Assembly: GCA_004352715.1 (NCBI GenBank)
Contig: SCFE01000065.1
Span: 1,916,417-1,980,416, forward strand
Reading direction: 5' to 3'
DNA length: 64,000 bases
From: Hofstenia miamia
Lineage: Eukaryota; Xenacoelomorpha; Acoela
Below the pieces are notes generated by a model that did not search any database, was not told the origin of the DNA, and saw nothing but the letters and a program-made list of their open reading frames with translations. A program made the translations under genes and the position numbers. Position 1 is the first letter of the stretch. The number at the start of each line of letters is the position of its first letter. Shown piece after piece: positions 12,076 through 23,050 of the stretch.

Positions 12076-12163
12076 ATGCTTAGAAACCTATCAGGTCGTT
12101 TATCAAAAAGATTGATTTATCAAAGCGCTGTCAGGGTATTTGGTACTAAAAGGTTACAAATAG
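12076..12163 (+). CDS. DHKTD1: DHKTD1 exon 1 (start codon, mitochondrial presequence)
   Basis: It starts at ATG 12076 and ends in phase 1 at a GTATGA donor. The 29 residues ([16 protein letters not shown] and onward) are rich in Arg, Lys, Ser and Leu and lack acidic residues, as expected for a matrix-targeting presequence. The start was chosen because the phase fits exon 2 and the upstream sequence is non-coding. Confidence 0.75.
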
Positions 12164-14714
12164 GTATGATTATACCTTATGTATTCTCTATAATTTAAAA
12201 TTTAGATGAACCGTTGAATGAAGTTCTGGATAAATATCAAATTGCTTCATGTGATGATCTAGTGCTACTTTTTAGAGAACATGGTCATCTGTTTGCAGAA
12301 ACAAATTCATTCAATACTTTGATGTCAAACAACATGTAATTAGTGTTTTAATTTATTATAGGCTTTTATATAATTTAGGCATACAAAATTTCTAAATAAC
12401 GTATCAATTAAAGGTGAAATTTTATCAGGTGGACTTTTTCGTATTTTAAATATTTCGAATGTATTTGAAGAGTTTGAGTGCAAAACATGATATATCTTTT
12501 TTAAGAATTTTTTTAGAAATCGCTAATTTCGGGTGTCTTGAAATGACTTTATAGCCATATATCTAATATGCTAGTGCTATATAGAGTACTAGGTAATATC
12601 ATGATAGGTTTCACAGTAACCATTAGTGTTTTAGCTGTATTTAGATTCCGTTTGGTTAAAAAGCACTCAATATTGTAACATTTCCTGTTATCTCAAAACG
12701 CAATATATCCTTGATATTATGTCTTTCAATATTGAAAGAACTCTGAATGTTGTAGGTAAGTGATCTGTAAGCCGGGAAATTACAGAAACTGCAGCCAGTT
12801 CGTAGAGATATTTAGATTCTATGAAGTGCACCAGCTTCGTGGTGATGAAGCCATCAAATTTCGCAAATCAGAAGTTGACGAGGTTGCTATAGGTGTCTCA
12901 CCAGCGACAATATGCAACCATAGATATCCATGTGTCAGTCGTGAACGATTTGTATTATGACGATGTATTTGAAGAAACTCAATGGGTAAAGCAGAAATGT
13001 GGATAGATTTTGAAAAGAAAAGAAATTGGATATATCGCGTTTTGTACAAAGACCCAACTTTTAAGTAGGAACTCCCGAAAGTTGAAAACAATTTAGAATT
13101 CAAGCTTTCAACAGAAGATAGAAAGCACTCAGTTAATATCTATCCTGGCTCAATTTTCAAAAATTGATATATCGTGTTTTGAAATCGAAATCTTCATATA
13201 CTCTGCGACCTAAATTATTGTGCATATGACATTTTTCTGTGTTTCTCTCTTTTAACTAAAAAACTGGTATTGCAAAGTGTAAAATAAATCTGTTCTGCTT
13301 ATTTACTTCCTATTCGATGCATTTTTCCCCTAAAAGAAATTGTGTAACTTGCTTGGAGTGTAAATCCTAAAAACAGGTGAATCAAATTATTGTGCAGTCT
13401 TCATAAATTTCGAAATTGGTAAGAAAAAAACTCTTACTGATGACGAAAAGCGTCAAATAACAACAAAATTACCTCAAGGACTAGCAATAAATCAAATAGC
13501 TCGAGATTTGGGTCGGTAATGGATAACAATCAAAAGCTTCATTAGCAATCCTACATGAAAGAAAGAGAATTGGCAAAGAAAAATTACCAACAGTATATGA
13601 TCGAGATTTTAGAAAACTTAAAGTGGAGTCAAGGAAATCTCTCTTAGCCTCTTCGAAGACTATATTTGACTTCGAACAGAATTCAGAATCGGTTTGCAAA
13701 CTTTAAGTCAGCTACAAAACAGCCCTTACTGACTGAAGCTCACAAGAAACAACGCATAGATTGGGCTAGAAAATACATGTAACTGGAATTCAAAAACGTG
13801 GTGTTCAGTGATGAATGCAGGTTTACATTTGACGGGTCGGGTTGTTGCTCACTCGGATGGTTGCTTGAAGGGGAAGATTCTCCAGTCAAAAAGCAACGTC
13901 ATCAGGGCGGAGGAGGCATAATGGTGTGTGGAGCGATTATATTCGATCAAATTATCGAAACCTTTCTTTATTCCCGATTCGATAAAAATGAATGGGGAAG
14001 ACTATCGATTTCTACGCAAAGAATACTTTTTGCTGTGGTATGAATCTCAGGATAACAGTAACAAAGAGAAGATTATCTTCATACAAGACGGTTATCCGTC
14101 ACATCGGGCTAAAGGCACCATCGAATTTCTCTATAATCATGGATTTTCTGGATGTATACTGATGGATTGGTAATCACTCTCAATTGGGTTGAAAATATCT
14201 GGTCAAATCTTAAGAGCAAAGCCAACAAAGAAAACGCGCAGTATAACACCAAAAGAGAACTTTGGGATGCAGTAAGTCAAGAAGCAGCAAAGATCAATCC
14301 AGAAACGATCAAAACATTGACGCTGTCAATGGGCTCCAGACTCATGGAAGTGATTAAAACAAAGGCAGCAAAATCTATTACTAACCTTGTATTCTAATAA
14401 ATTTTTTGTTTATTTGTATCCTCCATGATCAAAGTGAAAATATCTACCATTTTGAGTTCGTTTACACAGTTCTTTGTCTTTAATTTAATGAAATTTTACG
14501 ATATGTACAATAAGTTGGCTCATCTAATTTTCCACTTTTTTCTTTGATTGAAATGTAGTAAAAACAGGAACTTTTCTTCGGTCTGTTTGTACATTATGAG
14601 TCTCGAAGAATATTGAACAACCATTCTTTCCAAAAGTTAAGAGATAAATTGCCAGAAAACTAAAAAATGTCTTTTGCACAATAATTTGGGTCGCAGTGTG
14701 TGAATATATATATA

Positions 14715-14748
<34 letters not shown>

Positions 14749-14803
14749 NNNNNNNNNNNNNNNNNNNNNNNNNNNNNNNNNNNNNNNNNNNNNNNNNNNN
14801 NNN

Positions 14804-14836
<33 letters not shown>

Positions 14837-16041
14837 CGCGAATGTTTTTTAGATTTTCTTTTTTGCAAGGATTCTTTTGATTCGGTTCCCTCCCTAACCA
14901 ATTATCTTAGCAGTGTTTTTTCAAAGCATACAAGTATTGAAGCTTCCTACATCAAGGTGAATATTTCAATGCCTTTATTAAAGATATAATTTGAAAATGT
15001 GTATGATGTTGATGCAAAAGTTTCTTTTATCTTCTTTTAAATCTAGCGTTACTTGGTAGACTTTTTTAGATATCGTCAACACTTAATTTTCCCTTGTTTT
15101 CTAAAAAATCTATTATATGTGCGAATTTAATATTTGTTTGTTTTGTACTCTATTATATCTTCGATGAGTGTTGAAATGTACAATTCACTGATGAAAATTT
15201 CAATGAATTTTTAAAATATATACACAATGTGTAAGCGAAAGCATTCATGAGTAGTTTAAGGCTTTGGCTCTAACTGTTCACGTTATTCATATTTTAATTC
15301 TCTATTTATTGACTAGTATGTCAAATTTATTTCATGATTACGCTGGAGATTGATATTTCCTTACAATAAATTATATTTTAGCAAATCGCACAAAGTGGTG
15401 CATTCTTCAATTTTGCATTACATGTGTATATGTATATTTTAGGATCTTTACGAACGCGAGTGGATTTTTGAAAATTACGAAACTATTAAACAAGCAAAAT
15501 TGTCAGAAGCTGAGAAACTAGAAATATATTGTAACCTTATGAAATCACAAGAATTAGACAAATTTTTGGCTGTCAGATACCCTGGAGTAAAACGCTATAG
15601 TTGTGAAGGCGCTGAAAGCTTTCTCTCCTTCTCTTCACACTTCTTTGATATTGCCAGTAAAGGTTGGTTTTATTTTTAACATGCATTTTGCAAAATATAT
15701 TGAAAAAATGTTTAGCAATGTAAATATTTTCAAGGAAAGCACACTATATACGTGTGTTATTAGGGAGTTTAATATTGGATAGTTCGAATAGAAGCATATA
15801 TACAATAATATGAATATATATATACACGACGCGGCGTCGTTAGTTTTCCACCTGTAATTTGATTGTTAAATACCTTAATAATATACGCATTTTAAGCAAA
15901 CGACTACCCTATTGGCTTTTTTTAAGAAGCTTCATCAACTGGCCAATATTGGGAAACAAAGAAAATGAACACTTACTACTGGGGTAGTGGTGGTTTTACA
16001 AGAGTTCTTTGTATTATTGCCTTGTTTTAAACCTTTTTCAG

Positions 16042-16081
<40 letters not shown>

Positions 16082-19000
16082 ATTCTTAATTTCGTTGTAA
16101 AAAAATTAATATTAACTTTCAATTAATTTTAGAAAATGTCAATAACGTCATGATTGGGATCGCACATCGTGGAAGATTAAATCTTCTTACACTGTTGCTT
16201 AATTATCCAACTGTTGGTCTCTTTAAGAAGACAAGTGGAATGTCCGAAATACCAAAGGGTCTGAAGGGAACTGGCGACGTGCTTTCACATTTATGTAAGC
16301 TGTGTTACTCCATAGTATCATATGGATGTTAACTGATATTCAATACTCTTGTATTAGAAATAGTTTTAAGAAAAGCCTTTTAATGAATGTTTATTTGGTG
16401 GCATCTCAATAAGTCCCAGTTTTCCCAGTTCCGTGGAATGCAAGTCTCGTGAAATTGCCTGATCCTATTGGACTAAATGGTCCCGTAGAAACCTAAATCA
16501 GATCACACATTTTGTCATTTTCTAATACATTAAGCTGCATTTAAATCTACTTTTCAATGACTTAATTGTTTTCCATCTCACATTAATGGAGTTTTCTTTG
16601 TTCACAAAATGCATTGATACAACGTGTACATGATCGTTATCTTAAGGTCAAATATTTTCTAGGCAAGTTGTTCACAGGTTCTATATTTGTTAGCATCCAG
16701 AGCTTCGCGGGAGCCATTTCAAGATGCTTTTCTGACTTATGACGCTAACATGTCTATTTGCTCGTTGCTCTTGCTATTCTTTTGTCAGTTGCTGTACACA
16801 CCTAAGGAAAATGACATTGCCCTATACCGTCGTGATAATGTCTTGAATCTCTGTACCTTTGTTTTAATTGTATTCATTTCGTATGAACCAATTTTTATCT
16901 GCGGTTAAAAGGCAATGTGATATTTTATTGCTATGCAGGAATTCAAAAGCGAATTTTTTTTTTCATGACCCAATAAGTCATTAAAAAATTCAAAACCAAT
17001 CCAGCTGGTGTGATATTGTATGATGTTATAAATTGGTCACAACATTTAAATTGGGTACAGCTTCAAACCTAATGGAATAAAAAAATTAATTTATAGGATT
17101 ATATTCAATTTTTTGAGTTATTAAATATGTTCAAATATAATAATTGAAAAATGTAACTAAAAATGTAATTCATACACTTTAAAACAGTCTCAATTATGTA
17201 AATAATGCTATAAAATTTATTTGAAATCCATGAAATAGTATTATTTTGAAGTATTTAATTTATTTTAATAACTTCAATGAGTTTTTTCTAAAATCTTTAT
17301 CGTAGGTATCTTTTTCAAAATATATTTGGAATTTTGTTTTTTAATACAAATTCTGTCAAGAATTATGATAATGGCAGCGCAGGAGCAAGCAATAAGAACA
17401 AACTGGGTGAAGAAGCATATAGAAGAGTAGAAGTAAGTGATAAGTATAGGCTATGTAAGAAAGAGGCGGAGACAGTAGATCATCTGATAGCAGGGTGTGA
17501 GAAGTTGGCACAGAATGAGTATAAATTCAGGCATGACAAGGTGGGAAGAATGGTACACTGGAGTTTGGCAGGCAGCNNNNNNNNNNNNNNNNNNNNNNNN
17601 NNNNNNNNNNNNNNNNNNNNNNNNNNNNNNNNNNNNNNNNNNNNNNNNNNNNNNNNNNNNNNNNNNNNNNNNNNNNNNNNNNNNNNNNNNNNNNNNNNNN
17701 NNNNNNNNNNNNNNNNNNNNNNNNNNNNNNNNNNNNNNNNNNNNNNNNNNNNNNNNNNNNNNNNNNNNNNNNNNNNNNNNNNNNNNNNNNNNNNNNNNNN
17801 NNNNNNNNNNNNNNNNNNNNNNNNNNNNNNNNNNNNNNNNNNNNNNNNNNNNNNNNNNNNNNNNNNNNNNNNNNNNNNNNNNNNNNNNNNNNNNNNNNNN
17901 NNNNNNNNNNNNNNNNAGTAAGAAGCATAAGAGATACTTGGAGGAGTTGGGAGTACCAAAGTGGGGAGGAGCAGTAGCACAGAAGGCAGCATTGTTAGGA
18001 ACAGCTAGAGTCCTGAGGAAAGCTCTCAGACTCCCTGGGAACTGGTGAGTTTCCCTTGCTGAGAGGGATACCAGCATGAAGCTGTGAGAAGTAATAATAA
18101 TAATAATAATAATAGTCAAAGCAAATTTATTGCTGTAAATAAATGATAATAATAATTATAATGGCGCTACTGCTATGATTTTTGAGAGATTCGGGTGCCA
18201 GTAGCGCTCTCTCCATAACCATAAGCGCCCTTTTGCCATTTTTGGATTCAATTTTTATTGGATTTTAATGAAACTTGGTGTGTAGCTTCGCTATGCAATG
18301 CTTCAATTGTGCCTTAAGTTTGAGCAAGTTTGAGCATTAGTTTAGGAGAAAAAGGCCTCTAAATGTTTCGAAATTGAACTATTATAATGGCACCACTGGC
18401 ATACTATTTTGAACTATTATAATGGCCCTTATGTCAAATTATTAACTATTATAATGGCGCTAGGGATTTAATTGTTATTTCTAATTTAATAATAGTATAT
18501 TTTATTAAATGATTAATTAGGTGATAATAAACAGGAGTCTATATATTTGATTAATTTTCCCGCTCTTTTATTGGATTTGGAAGGAAATAATGATTCCGGC
18601 CTGTCTTATCAAAATTCCATCTTGAACGTGGTGTAAACAAACTGAAAAGATCATTATAGATGTAAAATTTAATTTTGAAATGAATAAAAGAGGTCCGAAA
18701 TCGATCTGAGCATTATTCGTCCCGCAATCTAGGTTTTCGCAAGGGCACAACCCCTAAAAAAATTTTTCTTGTCGAATGACCTTGATAAAACGTTGAATAT
18801 AAAGTCAATAATGCTCGGATTGACTTCGGACCACTTTTATTCTCTTCTAAAATTCATTTTACATCTAGAACAAACTTTTGAACTTATTCAAAGCAATGAC
18901 TAGTTCAAAATTGCATGATTAAGCAACGTCCTACAGTGTCCTGCCCCTACAAAAGGTTTATGTTAAGGTTTCTGAAAAATATCAGCTCTTGGGTTCGCTT

Positions 19001-22000
19001 AGAGTAACTTGAAAAGAACTTTTTAGATGTAAAATGAAAGTTTAGAAGAGAATAAAAGTAGTTTGAAGTCGATCTGAGCATTCTCAGCATAATCAGCATT
19101 TTCGCAATGTCATAGCTCAAACAACGTCGTAGACTATCCTGCCCTTACAATGGTTCATGTTAGGTTTTCTTGAAAAATATCGATCTAGATCTCTTCTAAA
19201 GAGCAATGGGAACCATTTTCTAGATGTAAATTTTTATTTAGAAACGAATAAAACTTGTTTAAAGTCAATCCGAACATTATTTGCTGTGCAATCAGGGGTT
19301 TTTAGGGGACACTAAAAAGTAAAGATTTTTTTCAAAAAAAATCACAAGATATGGTTTAATTCAGCTTTTTATGAAAGAATTACATCTTAATAATAGTAAT
19401 CACCATAAGCGCCATTATAATATATTTCGGCAAGTAGCGCCATTATAATTTCCAAGTGGCCATAAACGCCATTACAACAATTATTATTATTGTTATTAAA
19501 TACAATCGGAGACACAAACCTGCTAAGCACATTTTTACACTGAGATCACCACATACATAAACACACACAAAGTTATTATTATTATATATTTTATATTTAT
19601 TTTGTAGTTTATTTGTATCTTTTAGCAAATATATTCCTTTGACTCTTATTATAAATGTTTTGCTGATAAAATATATTGTATTCTTTTATTTAAAGATGTC
19701 ACATCTGATGTCTCAACAAAAAGTGGTTCTATTCGGGTCTCGTTGTTGCCCAATTCTTCACACTTGGAAGCAGTTAATCCAGTAGTGTTAGGAAATGTTC
19801 GAGCCAAATTCCAAACATTAAACTCTGGTCCTTACTCCGAAAATGGATCGTATTCTAATGTTGTTCCTCTTCTCTTTCACGGGGATGCTGCCTTCTCAGG
19901 GCAAGTAAGTTGTTTGCATACTGATTTACACTGTGTTTCTCTCAAATGCAGGATTGATCGGTTTAACATCTGTTTCAAAAGATTTAATTGCCTTTCACTT
20001 TTTGATCATGTAAACTTAGGGTGTTGTTGCTGAATGTTTTTCCATGGCAAATGTTCCTAACTTCACAGTTGGTGGAACTATTCATGTAATTGTTAACAAT
20101 CAATTGGGATTTACTACAGCAGCTAATTATGGAAGGTTCGTTAAACTTTTAATTATTTAGTTTTTAGTAACATTCTTGCTACTGAATTTGAAAAAAATAG
20201 TTTCTTTATTACTAATTGAAGTGCAGCAACTTTTACTGGCTTAAATAGTTGCAAAAAGTGAACAAGGTGTCCCGCTATCAAGATTTCGCTCAGTGGAAAG
20301 CATTTTTATTTCTTCCTGGATTCACTTTATCATTGCTATTTTTATCTGAAAGGCAATAGAAGCCGAAAATGTGTTTACAATTTAGTAAACATAAATCGAA
20401 AATAATAAGTAGGAATAAGAATGTGTCATTTTGAAATTAAGGAGTTCATATTTTTATTCCAATTTTGCAATGAATTTTAAATATGGTATTATATACATGT
20501 ACATGGACAATAATTTTTAGAGTTTGTGTTAAAAATAAATTACTGCGAGGGTAATTTTGGTAATTTATTCCCTAAAATATCTTCTTTGCTTAGCAAAAAT
20601 ATGCATGAAGATATGTTGTGTGTAACATTATTTATGGATCATGACAATTTAATGTCTGCTTTTACTTAATTAAATTAATAGGTAATCTCAAAATTAGTTG
20701 CTAATTGCCATCCTTAATCAGTTGTCTCAGAGATGGAATCGTTATCTGATCGGATCACAATTTTGAGAAAATTTCTAAACTGTTTATACATTTAATAACA
20801 TTTTTAGTCTCGTAATAATTTTAATCTAAATAAAATTTCCATTAATAAATTTCATTGCTCGTACATGAGAGCTCCATGTTATTGCTTACGACGCATTTTC
20901 AAATTTAGGGTTTTCAATTTGAAAATGCGATCCAAGTTAATATCACAATAAAATTGTAATGTAAAGCAACCAGAAACACCTATTTGTATCAACCTGCAAA
21001 TGGAAGTGCAGCATTTTGGAGGTGTTTCATAAATATTTTACAAAATGAACACACGGAGTAGCAAGTGAAATGATTGCATGCATTGCAAAAAAAGTAATTC
21101 ACTAGTGCTATCGCAATAATTTGGGATGCTTTTCTATCAAAATGTATCATGTAGAATGCACTACAAGCACTTTACATCCTCAAATCTACTACTCTAGAAA
21201 TTGAATGACTAAACCAGTATTCCGGTATTCTCTAAATTATAGAATGCTATAGATTTTCGCATTCAATACAATTGATACAGAATTTTCAGAAATCTTTGAT
21301 AAAGCTCACATTTGGCATGCATATTCTATTAGTAATGAATGAATGTTGTAATGCTCTATTCTGTGTGATTTGTTAGATTTTCCAGAAAATATGTACACTT
21401 ACGATACATTATGCTGTTAAAATGTGGTACTATAGTAAAATTGCTAAAAATTGCTCACATTTGGCATGCATATTCTATTAGTAATGAATGAATGTTGTAA
21501 TGCTCTATTCTGTGTGATTTGTTAGATTTTCCAGAAAATATGTACACTTACGATACATTATGCTGTTAAAATGTGGTACTATAGTAAAATTGCTAAAAAT
21601 TGCTCACATTTGGCATGCATATTCTATTAGTAATGAATGAATGTTGTAATGCTCTATTCTGTGTGATTTGTTAGATTTTCCAGAAAATATGTACACTTAC
21701 GATACATTATGCTGTTAAAATGTGGTACTATAGTAAAATTGCTAAAAATTGCCACAGGCATGTGAATCATCATTTATGGAAACTAATAATTAGAAAGAGA
21801 ATTTTTTTGCATGTTTTATGCTAAATAGCCGAGACGGCCACCGCATTTTTAGCACTTCAGTTGTGGCCCTCTAGGGTCTTGATATATTACTGGAATCACT
21901 TCATTATGGTGTTGTTTAAAGGTGGAATTCATGATGAGGAATCAACATTAAGCATATTTGATAATTTTTTTAAAAAAATAAACAAATTTTCTAGATGCGC

Positions 22001-23014
22001 CTTTCATACGCATTCTTTATAAATTGTACAATGTGGAAATGCATTCTCCCGATAAACTCATCATGTACAACCGTTTAAAATTTCAGATTCTTATCTGCAA
22101 AATTGACCGATCTAAGGTGTCACACGTACAATGAAAAATAGAAAAAAAGCAATTCACAAGGAATAGCAAGAAACTGATTTAATAACTATGTATAATATAC
22201 GTGTGACTTTGTCAACAAAATGCACTTTTTTAGTGTATTAGGTTTTTCTTTGTTATAAACTGGTTGCATATAGACATTAAATGATAGTTTTAGACTCTAA
22301 ATCCATTAAAAATGAAATTTCATTGTTTTTAAAAATTATCATGATATTACTTGAAAAAACTTCCACTCATTAGAACTACAAAATGTTGTTTTTGAAAATA
22401 ATAATTTATAAGGGAAGCTAAAAGCAACTTTTAAAATCTATATACATTATAATGATTACAATTGGGACTATTTTAGGGATTATATTCTGACAATGCTTAC
22501 AAATAAGCAAAAAAACACAATGAGATAGTTTTGCCTGACAGTTTACACACACACACATCCAGAGTTGCACACAGTGCTTTGTCAATAAATACGTTTCAGG
22601 TCAATCACAAAGTAATTTGCTCTTTGTGTGTTAAAAAATAGATAGAAGGCTTCTATCTCTAGATGCACTTGAAGTATTATATTCGTATTTGAAAAACAAC
22701 GATGTATGCTAAGTCCATACTTAGTTAAAATACTTGTTTTAAATTCAGATCCGTTTCGCTTACAGAAATCAATAATTTTTAAAAATTTTATTGGTTCTGG
22801 ATCTTGAAGTTTCGGATCCAAATTTAATTAGATCTGCAAAGTTTGGAACCGATGCCATCTCTGAGTTGTGTACAGGCAATTAATGTTTGGTTTCACTTAG
22901 TCTAAATAAATGTTGTGTAGCAATCCGTTATTCTTTAGAAGCACATTTCTTCTTTACTTTTCTGCTAAACAAATATAGTACTAATCAATATTGTATTTTT
23001 TATATGTTTTCTCC

Positions 23015-23050
<36 letters not shown>

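Larger units (their letters stand above)
16083..22470 (+). repeat. large direct duplication, copy 1 (exons 6-8 and introns)
   Basis: The sequence from about 16083 recurs from about 23058. The offset is 6975 up to the N gaps and 5978 after them. The first 1.5 kb is almost identical (one or two differences near 17530). The part after the gap differs by scattered substitutions and by indels, including about 520 bp unique to copy 1 near 20344-20867 and two extra copies of a 149-bp unit. Identical plus diverged parts fit unmerged haplotypes or a recent tandem duplication. Confidence 0.92.

Noticed and set aside
12760-12960. 66-residue + frame and its 94-residue antisense frame (12819-13103)
   Set aside because: They lie inside the IR/DR array, have no family motif and no splice support; probably transposon filler.
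14524-14989. Open frames of Tyr-Ile repeats (also near 33,000 and 36,650)
   Set aside because: Translation of (TA)n microsatellites; not genes.
16687-16908. 73-residue frame repeated at 23662-23883
   Set aside because: Present twice only because the intron is duplicated; no motif and no splice-site support.
17334-18119. Long open frames on both strands spanning N runs (also at 24309-25053, 27667-28722, 38659-39721, 55728-56414)
   Set aside because: They are open only because N is not read as a stop; the flanking real sequence does not support them apart from the LINE and Tc1 parts already listed.
21304-21750. Tandem array considered as a satellite or centromeric repeat
   Set aside because: Only three units, located in an intron, with a single diverged unit in the other copy of the region; a local minisatellite expansion is enough.
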